The notes beneath the pieces were generated by a model. The model searched no databases, was not told where the DNA came from, and was given only the letters and a program-made list of their open reading frames with translations. 64,000 nucleotides of DNA from an uncultured Alphaproteobacteria bacterium (GTDB lineage: Bacteria > Pseudomonadota > Alphaproteobacteria > RS24): assembly GCA_938091085.1 (NCBI GenBank), contig CALKOC010000017.1, forward strand, positions 124,001-188,000. Reading direction: 5' to 3'. The translations under genes were made by a program, and so were the position numbers. The number at the start of each line of letters is the position of its first letter. Position 1 is the first letter of the stretch. Below are positions 1 to 12,921 of this stretch, one piece after another.

Positions 1-2
1 CT

Positions 3-593
3 CTAGCAAAAGCCGAAAGTGATCGCGCAAAACTCGATGCACTCGTGGCAGAAAAGCAACAGGCTGAAGCTGTACGACGTCAGGAAGCAGCAAATGAGCA
101 AGCAGCAATTAAACAACTCGCTGCCAAGGCCAAAAACCTAAAAGATCTTGTCACCAAACTAGAGAACCGCCGCAAAAAACAGCATAATCAGATTAAAGGT
201 TTCTCCCTTACCAGAGGGAAGCTTCCCCTGCCAGTTTCCGGAAAATTACTTTCAAGACCTGAGACCATCCGCAAAAATACTGAAACGGGGCGTGAGGGCG
301 CATATATAGTGACCCGCGCTCAAACACTTGTAACCGCTCCTTATGATGCGCAGGTACTCTATGCAGGTCCTTTCCGCGATTATGGGAATATGCTTATTCT
401 TGGGGTCGGCAAAAATTATCATTTGCTTTTTGCCGGTCTGAGCACGATTTCTGTGGATGTCGGTCAAGTCATTCTGGTCGGGGAACCCGTCGGGCAAATT
501 ATCCCAGAACCCCTTACAAATACGCCAAAAACGCTATATATGGAAATAAGGTATAATGGTCAGCCTCAAGATGCACTTTCATGGTATAAATAA
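3..593 (+). CDS. Murein hydrolase activator EnvC / M23-type peptidase family protein, C-terminal part (truncated by window start)
   Basis: Frame is open to the window edge; coiled-coil N-terminal part followed by an LPLPVSGKL...YGNMLILGVGKNYHLLFAGL...LYMEIRYNGQPQDALSWYK module typical of EnvC/LytM C-termini; lies upstream of ctpA as in many alphaproteobacteria. Confidence 0.8.
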   Translation, partial: LAKAESDRAKLDALVAEKQQAEAVRRQEAANEQAAIKQLAAKAKNLKDLVTKLENRRKKQHNQIKGFSLTRGKLPLPVSGKLLSRPETIRKNTETGREGAYIVTRAQTLVTAPYDAQVLYAGPFRDYGNMLILGVGKNYHLLFAGLSTISVDVGQVILVGEPVGQIIPEPLTNTPKTLYMEIRYNGQPQDALSWYK

Positions 594-654
594 ACATGAA
601 ATAAAGTTGTTTCAGTTGGTTGGTTTAGTCGAAAATAGGTCACATAAGATAGAT

Positions 655-2130
655 ATGAAACGCGCTTCCTCCTTAATCACTTTTACAATTTTACTTACAT
701 TCCTGTTCACGCCAATTCTCTCTTTTAAGGCCATGGCAGAGGATGCTCAATCTGCGCCCATCGCCAAATCTGAGTCAGAAAATCTGTATGAGCAACTAAA
801 AATATTTGGTGGTGTTCTTGAGAAAGTTCAGCGCGAATATGTGGATGAGCCGGAGAATCGCGAGTTAATTGAAGCTGCGATGATTGGCATGTTGCAATCG
901 CTTGATCCGCATTCAGCCTATATGCCGCCGAAAAACTTTGAGGATATGAAAGTTCAAACCAAAGGTGAGTTTGGTGGGCTTGGCATTGAAGTCACCATGG
1001 AAAGAGGTTTGGTGAAAGTGGTTGCCCCGATTGCCGACACGCCGGCAGAACGGGCTGGTATTCTTACAAATGACCTCATCGCCCGTTTGGACGGAGAGGA
1101 TGTTCTAGGCCTCACACTATCAGAAGCCGTTGATATTATGCGCGGCAAGATTGGGACGAAGATTACTTTAACGGTCTTGCGCGACGGGGAAGAAGAACCA
1201 CTCGAAATTGATATTATTCGCGATATCATCGAAATAAAGGCTGTACGTTATCGTGCTGAAGGACCAGACGGTCAGATTGCTTATATTCGGTTAACAACAT
1301 TTAACGAAAACACCACCAAAAACCTTCGCAAGGCTATGGCAGAGCTTTCAGCTTCTGCAGGTAAAGGAAAATTCGCAGGCTATATTCTTGATTTACGAAA
1401 TAATCCCGGTGGCTTATTGGGTGAAGCGGTTAAAGTTTCCGACAGCTTCCTGAGTCAGGGTGAGATTGTATCCACGCGCGCTCGCAAAGCCGAAGACAAT
1501 ATACGTTTTAATGCGCGACGGGGAGATATGTCCAAAGGGGCGCCGGTTCTGGTTTTGATAAATGGCGGTTCGGCCTCCGCATCTGAAATTGTTGCTGGAG
1601 CTTTGCAGGATCATCACCGTGCTCTGGTTGTTGGCACACAGAGTTTTGGCAAGGGGTCGGTTCAGACTGTCATTCCACTTCCCAATGATGGGGCGTTAAG
1701 ATTGACGACAGCGCGCTACTTTACGCCTTCGGGGCGTTCAATTCAGGCTTTAGGTGTGACACCTGATGTGATTATTGATCAGGAACTCCCTGAGGACATG
1801 AAAGCCCGCCCCAGACGAAGTGAAGCGAGTTTAAGGGGACATCTCAGTAGCAGTCCGGAAAATGATAAAGAAAATCCGGAGACGAAACCGGAGACAAATC
1901 CGGAGACAAAAACAGAAAATATTGATGACGCAGCCGATGATAACGGCATCACTGACTCAGAAGAAAAAAATGATAATAATTCAGACGACAAAGCTAAAGA
2001 CAAAACCAAAGAAAAAGGGAAATCTTTCGCATATGTTCCTCGCGAACTTGAAAAAGACATACAACTCCAGAAAGCCATTGAAATTATGCTGGCTATGGAT
2101 GCCTCAAGACAACGTCTGCTAGAGAACTGA
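655..2130 (+). CDS. ctpA: S41 family carboxyl-terminal processing peptidase (start 655 preferred over 556)
   Basis: Signal peptide MKRASSLITFTILLTFLFTPILS; PDZ domain; GGSASASEIVAGALQDHHRALVVGTQSFGKGSVQT catalytic Ser/Lys region. Confidence 0.93.
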   Translation: MKRASSLITFTILLTFLFTPILSFKAMAEDAQSAPIAKSESENLYEQLKIFGGVLEKVQREYVDEPENRELIEAAMIGMLQSLDPHSAYMPPKNFEDMKVQTKGEFGGLGIEVTMERGLVKVVAPIADTPAERAGILTNDLIARLDGEDVLGLTLSEAVDIMRGKIGTKITLTVLRDGEEEPLEIDIIRDIIEIKAVRYRAEGPDGQIAYIRLTTFNENTTKNLRKAMAELSASAGKGKFAGYILDLRNNPGGLLGEAVKVSDSFLSQGEIVSTRARKAEDNIRFNARRGDMSKGAPVLVLINGGSASASEIVAGALQDHHRALVVGTQSFGKGSVQTVIPLPNDGALRLTTARYFTPSGRSIQALGVTPDVIIDQELPEDMKARPRRSEASLRGHLSSSPENDKENPETKPETNPETKTENIDDAADDNGITDSEEKNDNNSDDKAKDKTKEKGKSFAYVPRELEKDIQLQKAIEIMLAMDASRQRLLEN

Positions 2131-2133
2131 TAA

Positions 2134-2643
2134 ATGTCACAAGTGGATACCACCCTGCCTTACCGCCCCTGTGTTGGTATCGTACTGATTAATCGCGATG
2201 GGCTGGTCTGGTCAGGGCACCGTGTAACGGGTGATCTGCCACCAGATGCCCCGCGGTGGCAATTACCACAAGGTGGTATTGATGCAGGTGAAGTTCCTGA
2301 AACCGCCGCCAAACGCGAGCTGGCAGAAGAAACCGGGGTTACCAAAGCACAGGTAATTTATGAAATGCCAGGGTGGCTTACCTATGATTTACCTCCAGAA
2401 CTTATCGGCAAAGCATTAAAAGGCCGCTTTCGTGGTCAGCGACAAAAATGGTTTGCTATGCAATTTGAAGGCTCAGATGAAGATATTAATATCTTGGCAA
2501 CTGAGCCTCAGGAATTTGACGATTGGACATGGCGACATCTTGCCGAATGCCCCGACATGGTGGTGGATTTTAAGCGCGATATCTATTTGAGCATTGCAGC
2601 ACAATTTGCCCCTTTTGTTGCATCCGGCAACAGACAGGCTTAA
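2134..2643 (+). CDS. rppH: RNA pyrophosphohydrolase (Nudix)
   Basis: YRPCVGIVLIN, WQLPQGGIDAGEVPETAAKRELAEETGV Nudix box, RFRGQRQKWF. Confidence 0.93.
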   Translation: MSQVDTTLPYRPCVGIVLINRDGLVWSGHRVTGDLPPDAPRWQLPQGGIDAGEVPETAAKRELAEETGVTKAQVIYEMPGWLTYDLPPELIGKALKGRFRGQRQKWFAMQFEGSDEDINILATEPQEFDDWTWRHLAECPDMVVDFKRDIYLSIAAQFAPFVASGNRQA

Positions 2644-2652
2644 AAAGGCTTT

Positions 2653-3654
2653 ATGCCTAATTCTACCCTACCGATTATAGATATCTCCCTTTCTAAAGGG
2701 GATCATGATGCGCAGAAGAAAAAAATTGCGTCAGATATCGATAATGCGGCATGTCAATATGGTTTTTTTTATCTCACTGGCTATCAAATTCCAGAACAAC
2801 TTATTGCTGACTGCTTTAAGGCCGCCGAAGCGTTTTTTGACCTCCCTACTACTGAAAAAAATAATATTGCTATTGAAAAGTCTCCCTGTCATCGAGGGTG
2901 GTATGCTTTAGGCGGGGAAGTTCTCGATCCAGTTCATCAACGGGAAGGGGATATTAAAGAGGGCCTTAAAATCGGTAACGACCTCCCGCTAAACCACCCA
3001 CTGGTGACAAATGGCATCCCACTTCACGGCCCGAACCAATGGCCTCAGATAAATTTAGAGACAATTCCGACTATGGACTCAGCTTTATGGCAAAAAACCA
3101 TGCTGACAACTTATGAATATTTTTGTCAAACCGGCCTTGAAGTGATGCAGTATTTCGCCATGGCGTTAAATCTTAAGACTGATTATTTTGATCGCTGGCT
3201 TACCCGTCCGCAGTCCGAACCAATGGCAACCCTCAGCCCTATTCGCTACCCGGCGCTTGACCAAGCTGAGACCGCATTAAGCGCAGGCGCACATACGGAT
3301 TTTGGATGTCTGACACTGCTCGCTCAAGATGATAATGAGGGATTGGAAATCGCTTTGCCGGACGGCACATGGTTAAGTGTCCCCCCAGTTGAAAATACAC
3401 TTATCGTCAATATTGGGGACATGCTGGCGTTTTGGTCCGGGGGTAAATACCGCTCAACTCTTCATAAAGTGAACAACCGAAGCGGCCGAACACGGCATAG
3501 TTTAGCCTTTTTTTACGACCCCGCTTATAATACACCTTTAATTAATTTAAATAATGATCTCGCTGAACAGAATGAAAAAGGCGATGAGGTCAAAACCGCT
3601 TTAGATCATCTGTTACAAAAAATCGGGGATAGCTTTAGCTATCAACAAATATAG
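2653..3654 (+). CDS. 2-oxoglutarate/Fe(II)-dependent oxygenase, isopenicillin N synthase family
   Basis: AHTDFGCLTLLAQDDNEGLEI (HxD) and STLHKVNNRSGRTRHSLAFFYDP (distal His/Arg) motifs. Confidence 0.88.
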   Translation: MPNSTLPIIDISLSKGDHDAQKKKIASDIDNAACQYGFFYLTGYQIPEQLIADCFKAAEAFFDLPTTEKNNIAIEKSPCHRGWYALGGEVLDPVHQREGDIKEGLKIGNDLPLNHPLVTNGIPLHGPNQWPQINLETIPTMDSALWQKTMLTTYEYFCQTGLEVMQYFAMALNLKTDYFDRWLTRPQSEPMATLSPIRYPALDQAETALSAGAHTDFGCLTLLAQDDNEGLEIALPDGTWLSVPPVENTLIVNIGDMLAFWSGGKYRSTLHKVNNRSGRTRHSLAFFYDPAYNTPLINLNNDLAEQNEKGDEVKTALDHLLQKIGDSFSYQQI

Positions 3655-3665
3655 GCCGCTCTGAA

Positions 3666-4523
3666 ATGAAAAAATTCACCTTACTTCTATCTTGTATTGA
3701 CCGACCGGGTATTGTTGCCACTGTTAGCTCCTTTATTCATAAAACTGGCCTGAATATTCTTGAAAGCAATCAATTCGGGGATCCCAAAACCGGACGCTTC
3801 TTCATGCGTGTCGCTTTTACGTCAGCAGACCCGGCAGACGACATTAAAAAGATAGAGTTAGAGGATAAATTTAAAGACATTTCTGAGCAATTTGAGATGG
3901 ACTGGCAGTTATTTGATATGAACCTCAACACGCCAGCAATAATAATGGTCTCAAAATTCGATCATTGTCTTGTTGATTTGCTTTATCGCTGCCGCATCGG
4001 CACATTAAAAATGGATATTGCTGCTGTTATATCCAATCACGATACTGCCCGTGAACTTGTTCACCGCGAGGGCATTCCCTTCCACCATATTCCTGTTACC
4101 GCCAACACCAAAAAGGATGCTGAGGCGCAAACCAGAAAAATCATTTCAGAGACTGGTGCTGAATTAGTAATTCTTGCCAGATATATGCAAATTCTTTCAT
4201 CGGATATGACAAATAGCTATCCTGGAAAGATAATTAATATCCATCATTCATTCTTGCCGAGCTTTAAAGGAGCTGAGCCATATAGTCAGGCCTACCATCG
4301 CGGCGTCAAAATGATTGGAGCAACCGCACATTATGTAACCCCAAATCTTGATGAAGGGCCGATTATCGCGCAACAGGTTGTTCCGGTCAGGCATGATATG
4401 TCTGTTGAAGATATGATTTGTGCAGGTCAGGAGATCGAGCAGAGCGTCATGGCAAAGGCAATACGCGCTCACACCGAACATCGTATTCTATTGAATGAAG
4501 GTAAAACTGTCGTTTTTGACTAG
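3666..4523 (+). CDS. purU: Formyltetrahydrofolate deformylase
   Basis: N-terminal ACT domain (LLSCIDRPGIVATVSSFI), ILARYMQILS, INIHHSFLPSFKGAEPYSQAYHRGVKMIGATAHYVT. Confidence 0.93.
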   Translation: MKKFTLLLSCIDRPGIVATVSSFIHKTGLNILESNQFGDPKTGRFFMRVAFTSADPADDIKKIELEDKFKDISEQFEMDWQLFDMNLNTPAIIMVSKFDHCLVDLLYRCRIGTLKMDIAAVISNHDTARELVHREGIPFHHIPVTANTKKDAEAQTRKIISETGAELVILARYMQILSSDMTNSYPGKIINIHHSFLPSFKGAEPYSQAYHRGVKMIGATAHYVTPNLDEGPIIAQQVVPVRHDMSVEDMICAGQEIEQSVMAKAIRAHTEHRILLNEGKTVVFD

Positions 4524-4549
4524 AATGAAGTTCGCGAAGAACCCTAGAT

Positions 4550-4936
4550 TTATTGGATTTCTTCTAGAACTCTTAAGATGTTTTCGGCTTCAGCTTTTTT
4601 CTGTTCATCAGTTTCAGCCTCAACACGACTCCTCGCCTCAGTAACCGCATCTTGCAGGGCGTCTTTATCATCGCCATCTACAGCGAGAGCTTGCTCAGCT
4701 AATATGGTTAAACCATCCGGGGTCACATCAGCGAAACCGCCTTGAACAAAATAACGCGTGGTAGTTCCGCCGTCTTCAATAAGCACAATGCCAGGACGCA
4801 ACACCGACATCATTGGGCTGTGATTGGCAAGCACCCCAAAATCACCTTCACTTCCCGGAACGGTGACAACGTCAACCTCTGCGGAAAAGAGATGCTTCTC
4901 TGGAGACACCATATCGAATGTAAGACGTTCGCTCAT
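4550..4936 (-). CDS. atpC: ATP synthase F1 epsilon subunit
   Basis: DMVSPEKHLFSAEVDVVTVPGSEGDFGVLANHSPMMSVLRPG; last gene of the atp operon. Confidence 0.95.
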   Translation of the reverse strand: MSERLTFDMVSPEKHLFSAEVDVVTVPGSEGDFGVLANHSPMMSVLRPGIVLIEDGGTTTRYFVQGGFADVTPDGLTILAEQALAVDGDDKDALQDAVTEARSRVEAETDEQKKAEAENILRVLEEIQ

Positions 4937-4941
4937 AATGA

Positions 4942-6396
<1,455 letters not shown>

Positions 6397-6434
6397 TTAA
6401 GTTGGTTTCGTTAAGTTGGTTCAGTTAGGAGCAA

Positions 6435-7313
6435 CTATAGTGCTTCTGCTCCGGATATAATTTCAATCAATTCCTTGGTGATTTGCGCCTGTCTTGACCT
6501 GTTATAGGTAATCGTCAGGCTGTCAATCATTTCGCCAGCATTTCGTGTAGCGTTATCCATGGCGCTCATACGCGCACCTTGCTCACTTGCAGCATTTTCA
6601 AGCAAAGCCCGCAAAATCTGAATAGAAATATTGCGCGGTAGAAGTGCATCCAGAATTTCAGTCTCTTCAGGCTCGTAATCATAAGCCGCGCCGCCCAAAT
6701 CAAGCGTAGAGTCTTCATCAAGATGCGCAGGGATAATCTGCAATTCTTTAGGATTTTGCGTGATGACATTCACAAATTCAGAATAGTAAAGCGAACATAC
6801 GTCAAAAGCTTCAGTTTCAAAAAGCTCCAAAATTTGCGTTGCAACTTCTTGAGCCTGTTCAAAACCAACAGATTTAAGTCCTTGATAGGTCACTGTTTCA
6901 AGCATGTCATCTTCAAAATCACGCTTCAGAAGATCCCCACCTTTACGCCCAACACAAAGAATTTTGACCGTTTTTCCCTCAGCTTTAAGGGCTAAGGCGC
7001 GCTCTTTCGCCAATTTTGAAATCGAAGCGTTAAACCCGCCGCATAAACCACGTTCAGCCGTAGCAACAATCAATAAATGCGTGTCTTGTTTACCTGTACC
7101 CGAGAGAAGCGCAGGTGCACCATCCTGACCGGCAACACCGGCAGCAAGATTGGCAAGCACGAGGCTCATACGCTCGGCGTAAGGACGCGCTGCCTCAGCA
7201 GCCTCTTGGGCGCGACGAAGCTTGGAAGCAGCAACCATTTGCATGGCACGGGTGATTTTTTGCGTTGCCTTAACGCTTGAAATCCTATTCCGAAGTTCTT
7301 TTAAAGACGCCAT
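6435..7313 (-). CDS. atpG: ATP synthase F1 gamma subunit
   Basis: [36 protein letters not shown] ... C-terminal [19 protein letters not shown]. Confidence 0.97.
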   Translation of the reverse strand: MASLKELRNRISSVKATQKITRAMQMVAASKLRRAQEAAEAARPYAERMSLVLANLAAGVAGQDGAPALLSGTGKQDTHLLIVATAERGLCGGFNASISKLAKERALALKAEGKTVKILCVGRKGGDLLKRDFEDDMLETVTYQGLKSVGFEQAQEVATQILELFETEAFDVCSLYYSEFVNVITQNPKELQIIPAHLDEDSTLDLGGAAYDYEPEETEILDALLPRNISIQILRALLENAASEQGARMSAMDNATRNAGEMIDSLTITYNRSRQAQITKELIEIISGAEAL

Positions 7314-7340
7314 TTGCTCTTATTTCCTAAAATCGTTCAA

Positions 7341-8873
7341 TCAGGCAGCAAATTTAGCCGCGAAACCTTCAATGACAGATTTAAGCTTAGCCTCTGTATC
7401 ATCAGAGAGAGCTTTTTCAGTCCGAATTGTTGAGAGCAAATCACTTTCTCTAGTATGGACATGCGACAGCAATTCTTGCTCAAAACGTCCGACATCCGTG
7501 ACAGGTAAATCATCCAGATAGCCGTTCACACCCGCATAAATCACGACAACTTGTTCTTCAACTTGTAGCGGCGAGAACTGACCTTGTTTAAGCAGTTCTG
7601 TCAGTTTGGCACCACGGTTAAGCAAGCGTTGTGTCGCCGCATCAAGATCGGAACCGAACTGAGCAAAAGCAGCCATTTCACGATATTGCGCCAACTCACC
7701 CTTAATCTTACCCGCGACCTGTTTCATAGCTTTAATCTGCGCCGCAGACCCCACACGCGAAACAGAAAGACCAACATTCACCGCAGGGCGAATACCTTGA
7801 TAAAACAAATCTGTTTCAAGGAAAATCTGACCATCTGTAATTGAAATAACATTGGTTGGAATATATGCGGAAACGTCATTAGCCTGAGTTTCAATAATCG
7901 GCAGCGCCGTCATGGAACCTGAGCCAAATTCATCATTCATTTTCGCCGCACGCTCAAGAAGACGGGAATGCAGGAAGAAAACATCACCTGGATAGGCTTC
8001 ACGACCTGGTGGACGACGAAGCAAGAGAGACATTTGTCGATAGGCAACAGCCTGTTTTGACAAATCATCATAGGTAATCATGGCGTGCATACCATTATCC
8101 CTGAAATACTCAGCCATGGTGCAACCCGTAAAAGGCGCAAGATATTGCAACGGTGCAGCTTCTGAAGCCGTCGCAGCAATAACGATTGAATATTTTAGGG
8201 CATCATTTTCTTCGAGCGTCTTCACAATTTGAGCAACTGTCGAACGCTTTTGACCAATAGCGACATAAACGCAGTAAAGCTTAGCACTTTCATCATCGCC
8301 TTCATTAACAGCGCGCTGATTCAAAATCGCATCAATAGCAATGGCCGTCTTACCTGTTTGGCGGTCACCAATAATCAATTCGCGTTGACCACGACCGATT
8401 GGAATAAGTGCATCTACAGCTTTAAGACCTGTCTGCATTGGCTCATGAACAGATTTACGCGGGATAATACCCGGCGCCTTAACATCCACTTTGCGGTTTT
8501 CAGTGGCGTTAATTGGCCCTTTACCATCCAGCGGATTGCCCAGCGGATCAACCACACGTCCAAGAAGCTCTTTACCAACTGGCACAGACACAATATCGCC
8601 TGTCCGTTTCACGGTATCGCCCTCACGAATATTGCGGTCAGACCCGAAAATCACAACACCAACATTATCTTCTTCAAGGTTAAGTGCCATGCCACGAATT
8701 CCACCGGGGAATTCTACCATCTCGCCAGCCTGAACGTTATCCAGACCATAAATTCTTGCAATACCATCACCGACAGAAAGTACCTGCCCGATTTCAGAAA
8801 CCTCAGACTTACTGTCGAAATCCTTAATTTGCTGTTTTAGGATGGAAGTTATTTCGGATGCTTTAATGTCCAT
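7341..8873 (-). CDS. atpA: ATP synthase F1 alpha subunit
   Basis: [62 protein letters not shown]. Confidence 0.98.
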   Translation of the reverse strand: MDIKASEITSILKQQIKDFDSKSEVSEIGQVLSVGDGIARIYGLDNVQAGEMVEFPGGIRGMALNLEEDNVGVVIFGSDRNIREGDTVKRTGDIVSVPVGKELLGRVVDPLGNPLDGKGPINATENRKVDVKAPGIIPRKSVHEPMQTGLKAVDALIPIGRGQRELIIGDRQTGKTAIAIDAILNQRAVNEGDDESAKLYCVYVAIGQKRSTVAQIVKTLEENDALKYSIVIAATASEAAPLQYLAPFTGCTMAEYFRDNGMHAMITYDDLSKQAVAYRQMSLLLRRPPGREAYPGDVFFLHSRLLERAAKMNDEFGSGSMTALPIIETQANDVSAYIPTNVISITDGQIFLETDLFYQGIRPAVNVGLSVSRVGSAAQIKAMKQVAGKIKGELAQYREMAAFAQFGSDLDAATQRLLNRGAKLTELLKQGQFSPLQVEEQVVVIYAGVNGYLDDLPVTDVGRFEQELLSHVHTRESDLLSTIRTEKALSDDTEAKLKSVIEGFAAKFAA

Positions 8874-9541
8874 TATCCCGCCTCATTCATGGCTTGTTTC
8901 AATGTAAAAAGTTTAGTTCGTAGAGAGTCATCAATCATTCGACTACCAACACGCACAATCATACCTGCAAGTAATGTCTGATCGACTTCGGAAATGACAC
9001 TAATGTCCTGCCCGAATTTATTTTTAAGCTGCTGTTTTAATTCATTTTCATGCTGCTCAGAAAGCTTGCTCGCAGTCGTCACATGAGCCGTCATTTCACC
9101 ACGCGCTCTGGCTTCCAATGCTTTGAAAGCTCTGCAAATATCTTGTAGCAGAAAAGCCCGTCGGTTTTTTACAACAAGCACAGCGAAATTTGCCACGGTC
9201 TGACCAATAGATGCTTTCGCAAAAATTTCGACCAGCGCATTTTCTTTATCTTCAACAGAAATTACGGGGCTTACGAGCATGTCACCGAAGCTTTCATCAA
9301 CTCCAAAAAGTCCGGAGAGAACATCCATTGAATTGCTGATATCCGCCTGGTCAGCGTCTGGAGCTTCCTGCATGATTTCAAAAAGCGCGGAAGCGTAACG
9401 ACCGGAAAGACCCGAGACGGAACCTACAAAATCTGGTTTGGATGACTCAACACTGGATGAACTCATATCAGAAACCATATCAGAACCAATGATGTACCTT
9501 TGTGCGCTGACTGCCGTTTTTGCTAAGAAATAGATAAGCAA
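8873..9541 (-). CDS. atpH: ATP synthase F1 delta subunit; true start probably near 9466 (MSSSSVESS...)
   Basis: [17 protein letters not shown] ... [30 protein letters not shown]; upstream of atpA. Confidence 0.93.
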   Translation of the reverse strand: MLIYFLAKTAVSAQRYIIGSDMVSDMSSSSVESSKPDFVGSVSGLSGRYASALFEIMQEAPDADQADISNSMDVLSGLFGVDESFGDMLVSPVISVEDKENALVEIFAKASIGQTVANFAVLVVKNRRAFLLQDICRAFKALEARARGEMTAHVTTASKLSEQHENELKQQLKNKFGQDISVISEVDQTLLAGMIVRVGSRMIDDSLRTKLFTLKQAMNEAG

Positions 9542-9675
9542 TTTTGAGCAGGAATAACATTAATATTTCGAGTGAGGTAGCACAGCATGAGCCTGCTTGC
9601 AATAGACGATAAAGGCGTTTTGACACAGCTTTTGGGGATTAATTTATGTTGACTGTCAGTAGCTTAGATTAGGGT

Positions 9676-11871
9676 TTACAAAAAACTATACGGGTCAATA
9701 TCTATCGCCACCCGAATCTGACTTGGTGTTTTTGTCTTGGACAGCCAAAAGGCAATAAATTGCTGTAGTTTCGCCTGTTTTCCAGCTTTTATAAGGAATC
9801 TGAGCCGATATCGGTTACGGATACGCGCAATGGGTGCGGGTGCAGGGCCGAGAACCCGCACATCATCCGAAGCAGGTATCAACGCCGCTAAATCTCTTGA
9901 AAAATTATTCAATGCGGCGATATCCGGACCGGACAGCACAAGTCCCGCCAAACGCCCAAAAGGCGGCATCCCGGACTGCGCGCGCATTTCGGCCTCGCGC
10001 TCAAGAAATATATCCCGTTCCCCGGCAATTAAAGCCTTTAGAACCGGATGGTCGGGCATATAGCTTTGCAACATCGCAGTGCCTTTTGATGCCTCGCGCC
10101 CTGCTCTGCCGGATACCTGCAGCAATGTCTGATATGTACGCTCCGCAGCTCGCAAATCCCCATTACCAAGCCCTAAATCTGCATCAACAACCCCTGCAAA
10201 ACCCAATTCAGGAAAGTGATGACCTTTGGCGATAATCTGGGTGCCAATAATAATATCTATCTCGCCACTTTGAATAAGGCTCAGCTGACTTTGAAGCTCT
10301 CCGGTCTGTCCAACCATATCTGAAGACAAAACAGCTGCTTTTTTATCAGGAAACACATGCCCAACCTCTTCCAATACACGCTCCACGCCTGGCCCACAGG
10401 CCGTCAGACAGTCAGCTTCTCCACATTCTTCGCATTTATCGGGTACATTGCGCACACTCCCGCATTGATGGCAGGCCATGATGTTTTTGCTCCGATGTTC
10501 AACCAGCCATGCATCACAATCCGAACAAGCATAACGATGCCCACAATTTCGGCATAAAGTAAGCGGGGCATATCCCCTGCGGTTGAGAAAGAGCAAGGTT
10601 TGTTTTCCGCGATCAAGCGCATCTTGCATAGACGACACCATTGCCGGAGACAACCATTGCCCCCGCGCTGGTGGGTCTATCCGCATATCAATCATAGATA
10701 AATCCGGCATGCCCGCCGCACCATGGCGGCTTGGAAGTTTGACAAGATGATACCTTCCATCCCGCGCATTGACATAGCTTTCCAATGACGGCGTTGCAGT
10801 TGAAAGAATAACTGTCGCATCAGCCAACCGCCCACGCACCACCGCCATATCCCGGGCATTATAAATCACCCCTTCTTCCTGCTTGAATCCGGGGTCGTGC
10901 TCCTCATCCACGACAATCACACCCAGATCTTGCCACGGCAAAAACAACCCTGACCGCGCGGCAACCATTACCTTGACCTTTCCCTCAGCAACGGCTCGCC
11001 ATGTCCGCCGACGTTCTGACGCAGTCAGTCCTGAATGCCATAAAGCAGGAGGACAACCAAAACGGTCTTCAAACCTTGTTAATAGTTGCTCTGTGAGGGC
11101 AATCTCCGGCAGAAGAACAAGCGCAGACTTTCCATTGGTAAGCGCCGCCGCGATTACTTCAAAAAAGACTTCCGTTTTGCCAGATCCCGTTACACCATCG
11201 AGCAAATGACATTGAAAGCCCCTTGTCTCGATATTATCCGTTAACATATTCACGGCTTCGTCTTGCTCATTTGAAAATTGCACACGGCTATAGGTTGGGT
11301 CAGGCACATCAAATAGTGTTCCAGCGGGGAGTTCAGACTTTATCAGAGCGCCTTCTTTTTCCAACGATGTCAGCGTAGAAGTCGACACCGATGCTGCCTC
11401 GGTCAAATCCCCGGTTCGCATCGTCCTGCCAGGTAAGAGCGCAGCAAAGACCCTTTCTCGGGCATCAGTCATCCGCGACGGGCGTTTATCGGAAACCTGC
11501 CAGCCGGTCATAGACTTTTCAGGGGAAAGGGCATCCGGCACACTTAACACCAATTTGAGAACCGCCCCTTGTGGGCTCATCACATAAGACGATACCCAAT
11601 CCACAAATTTTCGATTTTCCTCAGATAATGGCGGGATATCATAAAACTGCTCAATGGATTTAAGCTTGTCTTTCGGCGGGTCATTTTCTTGCCAAGGGCG
11701 CGGTTTTTCCCATATCACCCCGTAAAGTTTTTTTCTGCCAAAAGGAACAAGCACAAATTGTCCAGGCACAAGTTCGACATCTTGCGGCACAGCATAATGA
11801 AACACTTTGGGCACAATCGCAGCAAGGCAAACGGCAACAATTAGCATGTCGTCATTTTCTGTCCTCTGCAT
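9676..11871 (-). CDS. priA: Primosomal replication protein N' (helicase)
   Basis: LLDGVTGSGKTEVFFEVI, VDEEHDPGFKQEEG, zinc-binding cysteines CRNCGHRYACSDCDAWL...CHQCG...CEECG. Confidence 0.95.
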   Translation of the reverse strand: MQRTENDDMLIVAVCLAAIVPKVFHYAVPQDVELVPGQFVLVPFGRKKLYGVIWEKPRPWQENDPPKDKLKSIEQFYDIPPLSEENRKFVDWVSSYVMSPQGAVLKLVLSVPDALSPEKSMTGWQVSDKRPSRMTDARERVFAALLPGRTMRTGDLTEAASVSTSTLTSLEKEGALIKSELPAGTLFDVPDPTYSRVQFSNEQDEAVNMLTDNIETRGFQCHLLDGVTGSGKTEVFFEVIAAALTNGKSALVLLPEIALTEQLLTRFEDRFGCPPALWHSGLTASERRRTWRAVAEGKVKVMVAARSGLFLPWQDLGVIVVDEEHDPGFKQEEGVIYNARDMAVVRGRLADATVILSTATPSLESYVNARDGRYHLVKLPSRHGAAGMPDLSMIDMRIDPPARGQWLSPAMVSSMQDALDRGKQTLLFLNRRGYAPLTLCRNCGHRYACSDCDAWLVEHRSKNIMACHQCGSVRNVPDKCEECGEADCLTACGPGVERVLEEVGHVFPDKKAAVLSSDMVGQTGELQSQLSLIQSGEIDIIIGTQIIAKGHHFPELGFAGVVDADLGLGNGDLRAAERTYQTLLQVSGRAGREASKGTAMLQSYMPDHPVLKALIAGERDIFLEREAEMRAQSGMPPFGRLAGLVLSGPDIAALNNFSRDLAALIPASDDVRVLGPAPAPIARIRNRYRLRFLIKAGKQAKLQQFIAFWLSKTKTPSQIRVAIDIDPYSFL

Positions 11872-11988
11872 AATGTTGCGTGTCCCATTCTTGGTTTTAT
11901 GGCATAATTTATTTCATCATAAGTGAAGCTTTGATTTTGACCAAATGCTACTAGGAAAACATTTAATCTCAATTTGCGGTGTCTTTTC

Positions 11989-12918
11989 ATGACAGCCAAT
12001 ACTGAACTACAAACTTTGATTAATGCTTGGCTGAAACAACTCAAGCAGAGAAATCTTAGTACACATACGCTTGAAGCCTATCAGCGTGATGTTATCCAAT
12101 TCATTGATTTCCTCGCAGGGCATTTTGAGCAAGAGGTCACGCCGGCTTCTTTCAATACTTTAAAAGCTATGGATGTAAGAAGTTTTTTAGCAAAACGACG
12201 TGAGCAGGAAACCACACAAAGCCGTTCACTCGCCAGAAGCCTATCAGGTCTTCGTTCTTTCACTTTATATCTCTCAGAAACAGATTATCCTGTAAGCTCC
12301 GCTTTCAAGTTTGTGAAATCACCCAGAATTCCTAAATCCCTGCCAAGACCTATGTCACAAAATGATGCGCTAGAAATGATAGCGCTTGCAGGAGACATAT
12401 CTTCACATCCATGGGAGAATTTACGCAATCAAGCCCTGCTGACGCTGATTTATGGATGCGGGTTGCGGATTTCAGAAGCACTGAACCTGTCTTATGGGGA
12501 GCGGCCAAAACCCGGTAATGTTTCTGTCCGGATAACAGGCAAGGGTAAAAAACAGCGAGATGCACCTATCCTGCCGCTCATAGAAAATGCCATACAAGAA
12601 TATATCAAAGCCGCACCATTTGACTTTAAAGATAAAGACCCTCTTTTCAGAGGACTCAAAGGCGGGCGCTTCTCAGCCCGACAAGTCCAAATGATTGTCG
12701 CAAAATGTCGCCGTTTAATGGGGCTACCGGATGAGGTAACACCGCATGCCTTTAGGCATAGTTTCGCAACGCATTTATTGTCCGCAGGTGGTGATTTGAG
12801 AACCATTCAAGAATTGCTCGGTCACAGCAGTCTCAGTTCAACACAGATATATACTGAAATCGAAGACACCGAATTGGGGCGTATTTATAAAAACGCCCAT
12901 CCGAGATCAAAACTTTAA
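11989..12918 (+). CDS. xerC: Tyrosine recombinase XerC (start 11989, MTANTEL, preferred over 11974)
   Basis: LIYGCGLRISEALNL, TPHAFRHSFATHLLSAGGDLRTIQELLGHSSLSSTQIYT catalytic RHRY motifs. Confidence 0.92.
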   Translation: MTANTELQTLINAWLKQLKQRNLSTHTLEAYQRDVIQFIDFLAGHFEQEVTPASFNTLKAMDVRSFLAKRREQETTQSRSLARSLSGLRSFTLYLSETDYPVSSAFKFVKSPRIPKSLPRPMSQNDALEMIALAGDISSHPWENLRNQALLTLIYGCGLRISEALNLSYGERPKPGNVSVRITGKGKKQRDAPILPLIENAIQEYIKAAPFDFKDKDPLFRGLKGGRFSARQVQMIVAKCRRLMGLPDEVTPHAFRHSFATHLLSAGGDLRTIQELLGHSSLSSTQIYTEIEDTELGRIYKNAHPRSKL

Positions 12919-12921
12919 AAC

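Noticed and set aside
8229-8840. 203-aa plus-strand ORF inside atpA
   Set aside because: Fully antisense to the conserved atpA gene; no recognisable domain.
11989-12918. XerC tyrosine recombinase as evidence for an integron or mobile island
   Set aside because: Chromosomal XerC next to priA with no attachment sites, direct repeats or cargo genes; housekeeping dimer resolution is the simpler reading.
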